Positions 17,703 to 27,205 of a DNA stretch of 64,000 nt are shown in pieces. The notes beneath the pieces were generated by a model. That model saw only the letters and a program-made list of their open reading frames with translations. It was not told the origin of the DNA and searched no databases. Both the position numbers and the translations under genes were made by a program. The stretch is from Woeseiaceae bacterium. GTDB lineage: Bacteria; Pseudomonadota; Gammaproteobacteria; Steroidobacterales; Woeseiaceae. The stretch spans positions 62,001-126,000 of the forward strand of contig JAJFKR010000029.1 of NCBI GenBank assembly GCA_021773095.1. Reading direction: 5' to 3'. Each line of letters begins with the position of its first letter. The stretch's first letter is position 1.

Positions 17703-18509
17703 TTACTCTTCCTTCTCAGGGTTTTGCGTATCCGGCTCCAAAACCGAAACACGATCTTTCAAAACAGCCAGTTGACCGTACGCGAGCACCGAGATAATCG
17801 GAAACAGACTCGCGAACGCTACCAGACCAAATCCGTCAAGTAACGCGCTGCGGCCAGGAACGGCTTCAGACAGGCCGAGACCGAGTGCGGTGATTAAAGG
17901 CACGGTCACGGTCGATGTAGTTACGCCGCCGGAGTCATAGGCCAGCGGTACGATGAGTTTTGGGGCGAAAATCGTCTGGATAATCACCAGGAAATACCCG
18001 GCCGCAACAAAGTAATGCAGTGGATATCCGGTAATAATGCGATAGCACCCGAGACTAACGCCAATGCCAACGCCAATAGCGACCGCGACCCGAAGCCCCC
18101 AGACACCGACTGCTCCAGCCGACACTGTATTGGCCTTCATCGAAACGGCAATCAGAGCCGGTTCCGCCAGGGTTGTGCTAAAGCCGATCGCAAGTGCGAA
18201 CAGATAAACCCAGTAGTAATCCTGCCAATCCAGATTCGCCGCTACCTTGCCAGCCGTCTTGTGCAGGAACGCCGGATCCGTTAGTTGCTGAGCCATCAAC
18301 TTGCCCAGCGGAAACAGGGTTTGTTCCAGCCCAACCAGAAACAAGCCGAGACCGAGAACAACAAAAATAAATCCGGCTACAATCTGCTTGCTGTTCGCCA
18401 GTGGCTTACCGATAACGAGTCGTTGAAAAGCGAACAGGAAAATCGCGATCGGCATCACATCGACAGCGCTGTCGATAATAAAACGAAGGCTGCTGATGAT
18501 TAAGTCCAT
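17703..18509 (-). CDS. DUF1538 membrane protein (second subunit)
   Basis: A 268-residue polytopic protein with about 7 hydrophobic segments. The two family signatures are present: [16 protein letters not shown] in the first half and [18 protein letters not shown] in the second, followed by [20 protein letters not shown]. These motifs are shared almost word for word with the upstream neighbour, so the two arose by duplication and probably form a heteromeric membrane complex. Transporter function is commonly supposed for DUF1538 but not known to me as proven. The start overlaps the previous gene by 10 bases. The basic/acidic C-terminal tail ([19 protein letters not shown]) is cytoplasmic-like. 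Confidence 0.82.
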   Translation of the reverse strand: MDLIISSLRFIIDSAVDVMPIAIFLFAFQRLVIGKPLANSKQIVAGFIFVVLGLGLFLVGLEQTLFPLGKLMAQQLTDPAFLHKTAGKVAANLDWQDYYWVYLFALAIGFSTTLAEPALIAVSMKANTVSAGAVGVWGLRVAVAIGVGIGVSLGCYRIITGYPLHYFVAAGYFLVIIQTIFAPKLIVPLAYDSGGVTTSTVTVPLITALGLGLSEAVPGRSALLDGFGLVAFASLFPIISVLAYGQLAVLKDRVSVLEPDTQNPEKEE

Positions 18510-19243
18510 TGCAGTATCGTTCCGTAGGCGAGAACAAACAAAATCGGAGCAAGTGAGGCGAAAGCGATCAGCCCAAACCCGTCGGTCATGGTATTTCTGC
18601 CTTTGACTGAACTCGCCAAACCCACACCGAGTGCGGTAACCAGCGGTACCGTCACTGTCGACGTCGTCACGCCTCCCGAATCATAGGCCACGCCAACAAT
18701 CTCCGGTGGCGCGATCGAAGTTAGCAACACGACCAGACAGTAGCCGCCGATAATCATCAAAGGCAGTGACCAGTTGGCCAGAATGCGAATCACACCAATG
18801 ACGATCGCAACGCCAACAGCGAGCGCTACAGTCATGCGCAATCCGAGCGCATAGCCGTCTTTTGCCTCGTCGGATAAGCCGATAGCGCCGGCCCCGGCTG
18901 CGACCTCCGCAGCCTCGGCAGCGATGGCTATGAGCGCGGGCTCGGCGATGGTTGTCCCGAAACCAAGCGCGAAAGCAAAGATGACCAGCCAGAACACGCT
19001 GCCCTTGCGAGCCAGTGAGTACGCGAGCCCCTCGCCAATCGGGAATAGTGCGAGACGCAAACCGAAAATAAAAAATGTGAGGCCCGCGATCACCAGTAGC
19101 GCGCCGGCGAGCATGGAGGAAAGTGCCGCAGCGGACTCGCGAAACACAAAGATCTGAAAAACACTGATAACAAGCGCGATTGGCAGCAGGTCGCGCAGGC
19201 TGCCCAGAGCGTCCTTCGTTAACGCAATCAGCGAGTCTTTCAA
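18500..19243 (-). CDS. DUF1538 membrane protein (first subunit)
   Basis: A 247-residue polytopic inner-membrane protein. Signatures are [18 protein letters not shown] (about 80-100) and [18 protein letters not shown] (about 190-205) with [20 protein letters not shown] at the end. The two motifs lie at matching places in the two halves and are rich in small and polar residues inside otherwise hydrophobic helices, which suggests re-entrant or substrate-lining segments. It heads the four-gene unit with the second DUF1538, PII-like and CBS genes. The role is unknown; an ion or small-molecule channel or transporter under PII/CBS control is the reasonable guess. Confidence 0.82.
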   Translation of the reverse strand: MKDSLIALTKDALGSLRDLLPIALVISVFQIFVFRESAAALSSMLAGALLVIAGLTFFIFGLRLALFPIGEGLAYSLARKGSVFWLVIFAFALGFGTTIAEPALIAIAAEAAEVAAGAGAIGLSDEAKDGYALGLRMTVALAVGVAIVIGVIRILANWSLPLMIIGGYCLVVLLTSIAPPEIVGVAYDSGGVTTSTVTVPLVTALGVGLASSVKGRNTMTDGFGLIAFASLAPILFVLAYGTILQWT

Positions 19244-19313
19244 GCGGTCGCAATCCTATGAGAAACCTGTTCGGTTAGCGCTGCCTAGCTTAACTAAAAA
19301 CCAGCAGCGCCGC

Positions 19314-19342
19314 TTGGGTACAGATGCGAGTGACACTATACT
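19314..19342 (+). promoter_or_regulatory. Candidate sigma-70 promoter for the DPP-IV gene
   Basis: TTGGGT (19314-19319) and TATACT (19337-19342) are separated by 17 bases and lie 31 bases before the ATG. The -10 box is a 5/6 match; the -35 box is weak. Confidence 0.4.
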
Positions 19343-19373
19343 TACCGGCGACATGGGCGTACTGGAGTGACGA

Positions 19374-21614
19374 ATGGCAACCCCGCTAAAAATAATCTTG
19401 CTCATATTTCTTGCGACTTCCCTGAATGCGTACGCGGACGAACTCAGCATTGAACGATTATTCGCAAGTCCCGATATCAGCGGTATTCGCCCGGTCGGGC
19501 TCAGGTTTTCACCGGATGGCACGCGCGTCACCTACCTGCGCGGCAAGGAGGAGGATTCACGACAACAGGACCTGTGGGAGTACCACATCAGCGATGGCAT
19601 CAACCGGATGCTGGTGGACTCCAAAGTGCTCGTTCCCCAGGAGGAGCAGCTCGACGATGTGGAAAAGGCGCGGCGCGAGCGCATGCGCATTGGTGGCAAG
19701 GGCATCATCGAATACGTCTGGGCACCGGATGGCAAATCCATTTTGTTTCCGCTGGCGGGCGATTTGTACCTCTATATTCTCGACGCGACATCCGAAAACC
19801 GCGTTCGTCGATTGACCGAAACAAAAGCATTCGAAACTGACGCCAAGGTGTCTGAAGCGGGCCGCTATGTGTCGTTTATTCGTAATCATAATCTTTTTGC
19901 CATCGATCTTGAAACCGGTGGGGAACAGCAACTGACAAAAGACGGTGGCGACACGATTCGAAACGGCATGGCGGAATTCATTGCCATGGAAGAAATGGAT
20001 CGGGATACCGGTTACTGGTGGTCGCCGGATGATCGTTACCTGGCGTTCGCGCGAGTGGACGAGTCTCCGGTACGGCTCGCAAAGCGTTACCAGATTTTCG
20101 AAAACAGTTTCAAAGTCACCGAGGAGCGATATCCGTTTTCGGGCGCGGACAACGTACGCATCAGGCTGGCCGTGCTGGAGGTGGCGACCGGCAAACAGGT
20201 ATGGGTAGACATGGGGGACGAGGAGAACATCTACCTGGCCCGGGTGAACTGGACACTCGACTCATCGACCATCATTTTCCAGCGGCAGTCGAGGGATCAA
20301 AAGCGACTGGACCTGATGGCGGCTAGTCCTGCGACCGGCGAGAGTCACATTGTCCTAACGGAAACCAGTGACACCTGGATCAACCTGCACAGCAATCTCA
20401 AATTCCTGAAAGATTCTCCGCGTGAGTTCATCTGGGCGTCGGAGCGATCCGGGTTTCAGCATTTGTATCGCTACGATCTGAATGGTCGGCTGCGGGCACA
20501 GCTCACGTCCGGAGACTGGGCGGTGGGCAAACTGCATGCGGTTGATGAGGAACGCGGCGTGCTGATGTTTGACGGTTTCGCCGATTCGGTGCTTGAGAAA
20601 CACCTGTATGAAGCACCGTTACTGGGTGATGGAGAGGTCCGTAAGGTAACAGCAAGACCCGGTTGGCATTCCGTGGTGATGCCGGAGACCGGTGGCGCGT
20701 ACATCGACAGTTTTTCCAGCAGGAAGGCCCCACTCAAAGTGAGCCTGCATTCCGACGATGGCACTCAGCTGACCTGGCTGGTGGAAAACCCGCTGGACGA
20801 AAATCACCCGTATTCTCCCTATTTCGATCGGCACCAGGTTCCGGAGATTGGTACGTTGGAGGCCGAGGACGGACAAACGCTTTATTATTCTTTGTTAAAG
20901 CCTGTCGATTTCGATCCGGATAAACGCTACCCGGTCATCGTGTACGTCTACGGCGGGCCCGGTGTGCAGGTCGTCAATGCGCAGTGGGGCCGGGACTTTG
21001 TTTTTCATCAGTACTTGCAGCAGCAGGGTTACATCGTCTTTTCGCTGGACAATCGCGGTAGCGCAAATCGCGGTACGGCGTTTGAGTTTCCCATTCATGA
21101 ACAGATGTCCCGAGTTGAATCGCGCGACCAGGAACGGGGCGCCGAATTCCTCAGGACCCTGCCATTTGTGGATCCGGATCGAATGGGAATTTACGGCTGG
21201 TCGTATGGTGGCTACATGACCCTGATGGCCATGATGCAGGCTCCCGGCCAATTCAAAGCGGGGGTGTCCGGGGCTCCGGTAACGGACTGGCGTTTGTATG
21301 ACACACATTACACCGAGCGCTATATGTCGACACCGTCCGCAAATCCGGACGGCTATGACGGGTCTAACGTGTTGAGTTACGTGGATCAGCTGCGGGGAGC
21401 ATTATTGATCATTCATGGCATGGCGGATGACAATGTACTGTTGAATCACAGCACACTTTTGTTCCGTGAAATGCAAAAGAAGGGGATTCAGTTCGAGAGC
21501 ATGATGTATCCGGGCGAGACTCACAGTTTCAGAGATCCCGATATAAACGCGCATCGTACACAGCTGATGATGAACTTTTTCAATCGACATCTGAAGGCCG
21601 GCAGATCGCCGTAA
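19374..21614 (+). CDS. Dipeptidyl peptidase IV (S9B prolyl oligopeptidase family)
   Basis: A 746-residue exported serine peptidase that removes Xaa-Pro dipeptides. A signal peptide (ILLIFLATSLNAYA) precedes an N-terminal eight-bladed propeller (about 40-480). Its region PSVxx-like EFIAMEEMDRDTGYWWSPDD carries the Glu pair (AMEEMDR) that anchors the substrate amino terminus in DPP-IV enzymes. The alpha/beta-hydrolase domain has Ser610 in GWSYGGY, Asp686 in GMADDNV and His717 in GETHSF, with spacing like human DPP-IV. The gene is single, with its own candidate promoter, divergent from the DUF1538 unit and 84 bases before the sigma factor gene. It fits the peptide-scavenging theme of the window. 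Confidence 0.94.
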   Translation: MATPLKIILLIFLATSLNAYADELSIERLFASPDISGIRPVGLRFSPDGTRVTYLRGKEEDSRQQDLWEYHISDGINRMLVDSKVLVPQEEQLDDVEKARRERMRIGGKGIIEYVWAPDGKSILFPLAGDLYLYILDATSENRVRRLTETKAFETDAKVSEAGRYVSFIRNHNLFAIDLETGGEQQLTKDGGDTIRNGMAEFIAMEEMDRDTGYWWSPDDRYLAFARVDESPVRLAKRYQIFENSFKVTEERYPFSGADNVRIRLAVLEVATGKQVWVDMGDEENIYLARVNWTLDSSTIIFQRQSRDQKRLDLMAASPATGESHIVLTETSDTWINLHSNLKFLKDSPREFIWASERSGFQHLYRYDLNGRLRAQLTSGDWAVGKLHAVDEERGVLMFDGFADSVLEKHLYEAPLLGDGEVRKVTARPGWHSVVMPETGGAYIDSFSSRKAPLKVSLHSDDGTQLTWLVENPLDENHPYSPYFDRHQVPEIGTLEAEDGQTLYYSLLKPVDFDPDKRYPVIVYVYGGPGVQVVNAQWGRDFVFHQYLQQQGYIVFSLDNRGSANRGTAFEFPIHEQMSRVESRDQERGAEFLRTLPFVDPDRMGIYGWSYGGYMTLMAMMQAPGQFKAGVSGAPVTDWRLYDTHYTERYMSTPSANPDGYDGSNVLSYVDQLRGALLIIHGMADDNVLLNHSTLLFREMQKKGIQFESMMYPGETHSFRDPDINAHRTQLMMNFFNRHLKAGRSP

Positions 21615-21646
21615 CGGCCGCGCCGGGACGCATTTTCCGTGAATTA

Positions 21647-21673
21647 TTCCCAAAAACGGCCGGTTTGTCGTCT
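21647..21673 (+). promoter_or_regulatory. ECF sigma promoter A (before sigma factor gene)
   Basis: TTCCCA (21647-21652), 16-base spacer, CGTCT (21669-21673), 25 bases before the sigma factor ATG. The surrounding 33 bases match promoter B at 25 positions with identical spacing. The pattern suggests autoregulation by the adjacent ECF factor. Confidence 0.65.
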
Positions 21674-21698
21674 ATATTGACTAAACGGCGATAACACT

Positions 21699-22313
21699 AT
21701 GCGAAAAATGTCCTCCCAACCGGTGCCACCGAATCAGCCCGTCGAAAGACACGGGGAGGCGGAACCGGGGCCATATGCTTCGGCAGAGCAGGATTCGCCG
21801 GGCAACGAAGTCATTGGGCGCGCATTCCAGAAGTACAACGAGTCGCTGGTGAGATACCTCAGTGTACGACTGTGCTCCAGAAGGGACGCTGAAGAAGTCG
21901 CGCAGGAAGCCTATGCGCGCATGCTGAAGCTGGATGAATCGGACACGATTAGCCACATGCAGGCCTATCTGTTCAAAATCGCATCGAACATTGCGATTGA
22001 TCGCATGCGGAGTCAGGGCCGGCAGCCGCAGCATCTGTCGTTTGACGGAGTGAGCGATGGCATTCCGGCACCGGCCGTCGCAGTCGAAAGAATAGTGGGG
22101 GCGCAACAACAACTCGCATTGATAAAAGAGATTGTTGCCGAACTACCCCCCAAGTGCCGCAAGGCATTCTTGTTGTACAAATTCAAGGATCATTCTTACC
22201 GTGAGATTGCAGTTGAGATGCAATTGACGGAAAGCATGATTCGAAAATACGTATTAAGGGCGATCGTCTATTGTCGATCACGCCTTGATGATGAAAATCT
22301 TGGCGGCCAGTGA
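21699..22313 (+). CDS. ECF RNA polymerase sigma factor, FecI-like
   Basis: A 204-residue sigma-70-family factor. Region 2 (about 45-115) has YNESLVRYLSVRLCSRRDAE, EEVAQEAYARML and NIAIDRMRSQGR. Region 4 (about 140-200) has LPPKCRKAFLLYKFKDHSYR followed by the helix-turn-helix EMQLTESMIRKYVLRAI. The ~35-residue N-terminal extension is hydrophilic and unconserved; a start at the second Met (21708) is also possible. It is followed 31 bases later by a FecR gene and then by a TonB receptor with an STN domain, the standard cell-surface signalling triad. The near-identical promoters before this gene and the receptor indicate the regulon. Confidence 0.92.
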   Translation: MRKMSSQPVPPNQPVERHGEAEPGPYASAEQDSPGNEVIGRAFQKYNESLVRYLSVRLCSRRDAEEVAQEAYARMLKLDESDTISHMQAYLFKIASNIAIDRMRSQGRQPQHLSFDGVSDGIPAPAVAVERIVGAQQQLALIKEIVAELPPKCRKAFLLYKFKDHSYREIAVEMQLTESMIRKYVLRAIVYCRSRLDDENLGGQ

Positions 22314-22344
22314 CGGCACGCCTGAAGTTTGAGGAAAACTGTAG

Positions 22345-23403
22345 ATGGATCGAAGCAAACATGAATTGTCCAGTGAAGCGATCACGCAAGAGGCCGCATC
22401 CTGGTTCTTGAAGATCCAGGACGGATTCTCGCAATCGGATTTTCGCGAGTGGCGTCGCTGGATTGCAGCAGACGATGCCAACGCAGCCGCGTTTGATGCT
22501 GTGCGAGAGTTTTGGCAGAGGTCCGATCAGGTCGACGACCTGCCGTGGCCAGGCAATGATGAATTAAAGGCCGATACCTACGACGGACAACGGGTCTTAC
22601 CACTGCCGGCGAAATCGCAGCAGCGAGCACGAGGAAGCGGCAATAACGGGCGAGTCTGGCTGGCCGCCGCGTCAATTGTTGCCGCTTGCCTGATTGGGTT
22701 GGGATTAATGCGCGACGCCGACCAAGGTTTCGATAGTTACGAGACGGCAACAGCGGAGCATCGACTAATTTATCTGGAGGATGGTTCCAGCGTGACGTTG
22801 GGTGCCGAGTCGGATGTGCGAATAGCCTACGATAGACGTGAGCGCCGCATTGAATTGCGTAGCGGAGAGGCGTATTTCAAAGTGGCGAAAGACGCCGACC
22901 GCCCTTTCACTGTCGCGGCCGGAAACCACACCGTTCGCGCGATCGGTACGGAGTTTGATGTCAATATCGGCGTGCGCGACATCAAGGTTGCCGTTATTGA
23001 AGGCAAGGTGAGAGTCGATGGTCTACCGGCCGCAACCGCTAAATCAGGAAGTGCCAGCGGTTTGGGTGCTGCGGTGAATCTCGAGTCGGGCGATGTGCTG
23101 GATTTCAACGTGACCGGCGGCATCGGTATTGTCAGCCAGGTAGATCCGATGCTCAGCACGTCCTGGTTGGCAGGGCGGCTTGCCTACGATGGCGCATCGT
23201 TCGAATCGGTGGTTGCCGATGTCAATCGGTATTCCGATGTCGAGTTGATAATCGGTGATGATTTTACGAACCAGCGGATATTTACCGGCACGATATTCTC
23301 AGACAGCATCGATGAATGGTTAGACGGTATCGAGCATGCGTTCCCTGTACGTGTTGTTCGCCTTGAAGGGCACGGAATCCTTCTGATCCATGACGAGCGT
23401 TGA
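22345..23403 (+). CDS. FecR-family anti-sigma/signal transducer
   Basis: A 352-residue single-pass inner-membrane protein. The cytoplasmic N-terminus (about 1-90) is the DUF4880-type sigma-binding region (ITQEAASWFLKIQDGFSQSD and FREWRRWIAADDANAAAFDA). One membrane helix lies at about 108-127 (WLAAASIVAACLIGLGL). The periplasmic FecR domain follows (about 140-235: EDGSSVTLGAESDVRIAYD and GEAYFKVAKDADRPFTVAAG), and then a C-terminal STN/secretin-like piece (GRLAYDGASFESVVADVNRY). It would hold the ECF factor inactive until the TonB receptor signals ligand binding through its STN domain. The gene is complete. Confidence 0.92.
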   Translation: MDRSKHELSSEAITQEAASWFLKIQDGFSQSDFREWRRWIAADDANAAAFDAVREFWQRSDQVDDLPWPGNDELKADTYDGQRVLPLPAKSQQRARGSGNNGRVWLAAASIVAACLIGLGLMRDADQGFDSYETATAEHRLIYLEDGSSVTLGAESDVRIAYDRRERRIELRSGEAYFKVAKDADRPFTVAAGNHTVRAIGTEFDVNIGVRDIKVAVIEGKVRVDGLPAATAKSGSASGLGAAVNLESGDVLDFNVTGGIGIVSQVDPMLSTSWLAGRLAYDGASFESVVADVNRYSDVELIIGDDFTNQRIFTGTIFSDSIDEWLDGIEHAFPVRVVRLEGHGILLIHDER

Positions 23404-23444
23404 TCGCCAAACTCGCGAGGTACAGTCACCCGCAGTTTGAAAAA

Positions 23445-23471
23445 TTCCCAAAATCGGCCAACTCATCGTCT
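23445..23471 (+). promoter_or_regulatory. ECF sigma promoter B (before TonB receptor operon)
   Basis: TTCCCA (23445-23450), 16-base spacer, CGTCT (23467-23471), in the 124-base gap between fecR and the receptor gene, 56 bases before its ATG. The shared block with promoter A includes ATTCCCAAAA and CGGCC. A strong Shine-Dalgarno AAGGAGG lies at 23511-23517. Confidence 0.65.
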
Positions 23472-23527
23472 TAAGACTGAGCGTTGTTTGTGCGCTCCGT
23501 CATGTTTTCGAAGGAGGACATACTGAT

Positions 23528-26041
23528 ATGAGTGATGAAAATCCCAGAAAAAGTACCAGTACCAACGCCAGGCGAAGTTTATGGCGGAATTCCGTGCTGG
23601 CTGTTACTGCTGTTGTTTGGTCAGGTTTCGCTTTGGCACAGCAGACCGTCGATGCTATCGACTTTGATATACCACAACAGGCAGTCGCGTCAGCGTTGTT
23701 GAGTTTCTCGGAACAATCGAACCTGCAGGTTATCGTGGACGCATCCGTCGTCGATGGCCTCAGCAGCGCCGCAGTTTCCGGCTCAATGCAGCCCAACGAT
23801 GCGCTGGATGCCTTGTTGGCGCAATCAGGTCTGAGCTACCAGGTTTCAGGGACGCGCACGATAACGGTTTTGCCGGCTGGCGGCGACAAGACCGATGACT
23901 CCGGTTATGAAGAAAGCGATAGCGGCAATGCAGAGGATGCGGATGCCAGCGACGTAGACAGCGGCGATGACTCTCCTTCGTCAAGTACCCAGTCAACCGA
24001 ATCAGGGTGGGCGCTGGAGGAGATTATCGTCACTGCTCAGAAGCGCAGTGAAAGTTTGCAGGATGTGCCGTTATCGATCGCGGCCTATACATCGGAGCAG
24101 CTGGATAATTCCGTCATCCAGGATATCTACGACATTGGACTTCAGACGCCGGGCATGATCGTTAACAAAGAGATCGTCGGCAAGATTTACATTCGCGGAA
24201 TCGGTGCGGAAAACCTGACGATCGGTGGTGACCCGGGCGTCGCTGTGCATACTGATGGTGCTTATATCGCGCGGACCTCGGCGGCGATGTTCGACCTTTA
24301 CGATGTCGAGCGCGTGGAAGTATTGCGCGGCCCGCAAGGCACGCTTTATGGGCGCAACGCGACCGGAGGCATCGTCAATATCGTCTCCAAGGCTCCTACC
24401 GAAGAATTCGAGGGCAATGTCTCGGCCGAGTTTGGCGACTTCGATTACGTTCGGCTGGGCGCAGTTTTCAGCGGCCCTCTCGTGGACGACAAGGTCCTTG
24501 CGCGAGTCGCTATCGTCAAGAGTGACAGGGACGGATTCACTCCCAATCTGTTCACGGGCGAGGACCTTTTTGACGAAGACCTGTTAATGGGTCGAATTCG
24601 CCTTCGATTCTTGCCAAGAGAGGACCTGACTATCGATCTGATCGCGGACTTTTCGCAGGATGACAGTAGTCCGGCTCCATTCAAGCAGCTTGAGTTTTCG
24701 GACTTGTTCGAAGGTGCCCTGGGTGCAAATGACCCACCAGGTTTGCGCAACGTTTCGCAGGAGTCGCCGGTTACAGAGATGCAGGACCAGTTTGGCGTTA
24801 CAGCGGTCATAAACTGGGATACCGGGAACACCACATTCACATCGGTAACTTCGTATCGAGATACCGAATTCGAAGCAGTTTTCGATGGCGATGCCGTCGA
24901 CATTACGTTTCAGAACTTCGAAGATCACGATGACACGCAACAATTCTCGCAGGAGTTTCGTCTGGCATCTGATGCCGCTGAAAACTGGGACTGGATAATC
25001 GGTGCCTTCTATTTTAATGATGACGGCAATACCGAAATTTTCATTCCCATTCCAGGGTTCGGGTTCGATATTTTGCACCAGGCCTCGATGTCGACTGACG
25101 CATTTGCGGTGTTCGGACAGGCAACCTACATCGCATCGGAGCGCCTGTCGCTGACAGCGGGTCTAAGATACAACTCGGAGGAAAAAGAGGCAACGCAGCT
25201 TTCAGAGTTTATCGGCCTGTTTCCACCGTTCCCGCCGGCTTTACTGGAGACGGATTCGGATGAATTCACGCCCAAATTCGGTATCGAGTACGCGATTAAT
25301 GACGATGTCATGTGGTACGCAACGGCAACGCGCGGTTTCAAGAGCGGCGGATTCACGTTTAACGGTATCCAGCCCGACTTCAAACCAGAATTCGTGTGGG
25401 CCTATGAAACGGGATTCAAGTCCAGGCTCGCCGAGGGCTCTGTCATTCTTAACGGCTCAGCGTTTTTCTACGATTACACCGATCTTCAGGTCTCGAAACT
25501 GGAGAACAATGCCGGCGTAATAACGAACGCGGCGGACGCGACGATTTTCGGGGCAGAGCTTGAATTACTCGCACAAGCCACGGAACAATGGCGCTTCAAT
25601 CTGGGCTTGTCGTTTCTGAGTGCAGAGTTCGATAGCTTTCTGACAGAGGACCCGAGTAATCCACAGCTCGGCACGATCGACCTTGACGGTAACAATTTGC
25701 CGAGATCACCTGACTTCACGGCGAATCTTGGTACCGACTACACCGTTCCGGTTGGCAATAGCGGTGACCTGAACTTTCGCCTGGATTACCAGTATCAGGA
25801 CAAGAGCTTTTTCACGACGTTTAATCGCGATCTCTCGGCCCAGGATTCGTTCAGTCTTCTCAATGCTCGCGTCAGTTACACGCACGCCGATAGCAACTGG
25901 GTGGTCGCGGCCTTTGTGAGGAACGCATTCGATGAGGATTATTTCCTGAATATTCTGGAGTCAGGTGTCGAAGCTGGCAAGCCGGAGGGCTTCCTCGCAG
26001 CACCTCGGACCTACGGCATACAGCTGCGTTATTCCTTTTGA
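23528..26041 (+). CDS. TonB-dependent receptor with STN signalling domain
   Basis: An 837-residue outer-membrane transporter. A signal peptide ends near FALAQQ (about 38). The STN domain (about 45-115: FDIPQQAVASALLSFSEQSN then LSYQVSGTRTITVLPAG) contacts FecR. A long acidic Ser/Asp/Glu linker (about 118-155) precedes the plug, which opens with LEEIIVTAQKRSESLQDVPL and contains VEVLRGPQGTLYGRNATGG. The 22-strand barrel ends with YGIQLRYSF, a good BamA signal with terminal Phe. It is the first gene of an operon with alcohol dehydrogenase, HSL esterase and alpha/beta hydrolase. The ligand is therefore more likely an organic ester or alcohol than an iron siderophore; this is inference. Confidence 0.95.
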   Translation: MSDENPRKSTSTNARRSLWRNSVLAVTAVVWSGFALAQQTVDAIDFDIPQQAVASALLSFSEQSNLQVIVDASVVDGLSSAAVSGSMQPNDALDALLAQSGLSYQVSGTRTITVLPAGGDKTDDSGYEESDSGNAEDADASDVDSGDDSPSSSTQSTESGWALEEIIVTAQKRSESLQDVPLSIAAYTSEQLDNSVIQDIYDIGLQTPGMIVNKEIVGKIYIRGIGAENLTIGGDPGVAVHTDGAYIARTSAAMFDLYDVERVEVLRGPQGTLYGRNATGGIVNIVSKAPTEEFEGNVSAEFGDFDYVRLGAVFSGPLVDDKVLARVAIVKSDRDGFTPNLFTGEDLFDEDLLMGRIRLRFLPREDLTIDLIADFSQDDSSPAPFKQLEFSDLFEGALGANDPPGLRNVSQESPVTEMQDQFGVTAVINWDTGNTTFTSVTSYRDTEFEAVFDGDAVDITFQNFEDHDDTQQFSQEFRLASDAAENWDWIIGAFYFNDDGNTEIFIPIPGFGFDILHQASMSTDAFAVFGQATYIASERLSLTAGLRYNSEEKEATQLSEFIGLFPPFPPALLETDSDEFTPKFGIEYAINDDVMWYATATRGFKSGGFTFNGIQPDFKPEFVWAYETGFKSRLAEGSVILNGSAFFYDYTDLQVSKLENNAGVITNAADATIFGAELELLAQATEQWRFNLGLSFLSAEFDSFLTEDPSNPQLGTIDLDGNNLPRSPDFTANLGTDYTVPVGNSGDLNFRLDYQYQDKSFFTTFNRDLSAQDSFSLLNARVSYTHADSNWVVAAFVRNAFDEDYFLNILESGVEAGKPEGFLAAPRTYGIQLRYSF

Positions 26042-26050
26042 GGAGAGTCA

Positions 26051-27205
26051 TTGACGTCGGGGGATAGTGTGAGAATCATAAAGGCGGCCGTTCTGGAGAA
26101 CGTTGGCGCGGCCCAGCCCTATGAAACCAGCAAGCCGCTTAAGATAGAGTCTTTCGAGCTGTCACCGCCAGCGCGTGACGAAGTGCTGGTCAAGATTCGT
26201 GCGGCTGGACTTTGCCATTCGGACCTGTCGGTAATCAATGGATCGCGAGTGCGTCCGACGCCAATGGTCCTGGGCCACGAAGCGGCAGGCATCATCGTCG
26301 AGACGGGTCCCGGCGTAGAGGAGTTCGCGCCGGGAGATCACGTCGTTCTCGTGTTTGTCCCAAGTTGTGGACATTGTGTGCCATGTGCAGAGGGCCGGCC
26401 GGCTCTTTGCGAGCCCGCAGCCGTTGCTAACAACGACGGCACCCTGATATCCGGAGCGCGTCGGCTCCATCGGGACAACGTTCCTGTGAATCACCACCTC
26501 GGTGTATCGGCGTTTGCGGAATATGCAGTCGTCAGTAAAAACTCGGTCGTGAAAATCGATCGAAGTCTACCATTTGACGAGGCCGCGCTGTTCGGTTGCG
26601 CTGTGATCACCGGTGCGGGTGCTGTACTCAATACTGCGAAGGTCAAGGCCGGTTCGACAGTCGCCGTGGTCGGACTTGGTGGCGTCGGACTGAACTCGAT
26701 ATTGGGTGCCAGACTCGCGGGCGCCAAACAGATTATTGCGATCGACCTGAAAGATACGAAATTGTCGTTGAGCAAGGAGCTGGGAGCCACCGACACCGTC
26801 AGGGCCGACGATCCGGATTGCGCCGAAGCTGTGCGGCGCATTAGTGATGGCGGCGTCGACTACGCGTTCGAGATGGCGGGCTCTACAGCGGCGCTTGAGT
26901 TAGCCTGGGCGGTGACTCGTCGTGGTGGACAAACGGTCACGGCAGGACTGCCACACCCGGATGCCAGGTTGTCCTTACCTGCTTTACAAATAGTCGGTGA
27001 GGAACGAACACTTCGTGGTAGTTATCTCGGCAGTTGTGTGCCGATAAGAGACATTCCCACCTACATCGAGCTTTATCAAAAGGGTCTTATGCCCGTTGAC
27101 AAATTAATGGGCGAAAAGCTGTCACTGTCAGAGATCAATACCGCATTTGATCGCCTTGCGGCCGGTGAGTCCACGCGGCAAATCATTCTGTTCGATGACG
27201 ACTAG
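26051..27205 (+). CDS. Zinc-dependent alcohol dehydrogenase (MDR family)
   Basis: A 384-residue medium-chain dehydrogenase. The catalytic zinc ligands are in LCHSDLSV and GHEAAG, with four structural-zinc cysteines in CGHCVPCAEGRPALC. The Rossmann motif is VVGLGGVGLNS. The TTG at 26051 follows GAGGAGAG at good spacing; a GTG at 26069 (giving MRIIKAAVLE) is an alternative start and fits family alignments equally well. It lies 9 bases after the receptor stop and overlaps the esterase gene, so it belongs to the ECF-controlled operon. It probably oxidises the alcohol released by the two downstream hydrolases; the actual alcohol is unknown. Confidence 0.92.
   Translation: MTSGDSVRIIKAAVLENVGAAQPYETSKPLKIESFELSPPARDEVLVKIRAAGLCHSDLSVINGSRVRPTPMVLGHEAAGIIVETGPGVEEFAPGDHVVLVFVPSCGHCVPCAEGRPALCEPAAVANNDGTLISGARRLHRDNVPVNHHLGVSAFAEYAVVSKNSVVKIDRSLPFDEAALFGCAVITGAGAVLNTAKVKAGSTVAVVGLGGVGLNSILGARLAGAKQIIAIDLKDTKLSLSKELGATDTVRADDPDCAEAVRRISDGGVDYAFEMAGSTAALELAWAVTRRGGQTVTAGLPHPDARLSLPALQIVGEERTLRGSYLGSCVPIRDIPTYIELYQKGLMPVDKLMGEKLSLSEINTAFDRLAAGESTRQIILFDDD

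Noticed and set aside
27147-27194. Upstream start for the HSL esterase inside the dehydrogenase gene
   Set aside because: The added residues are dehydrogenase codons in another phase; the ATG at 27195 gives the normal family N-terminus.
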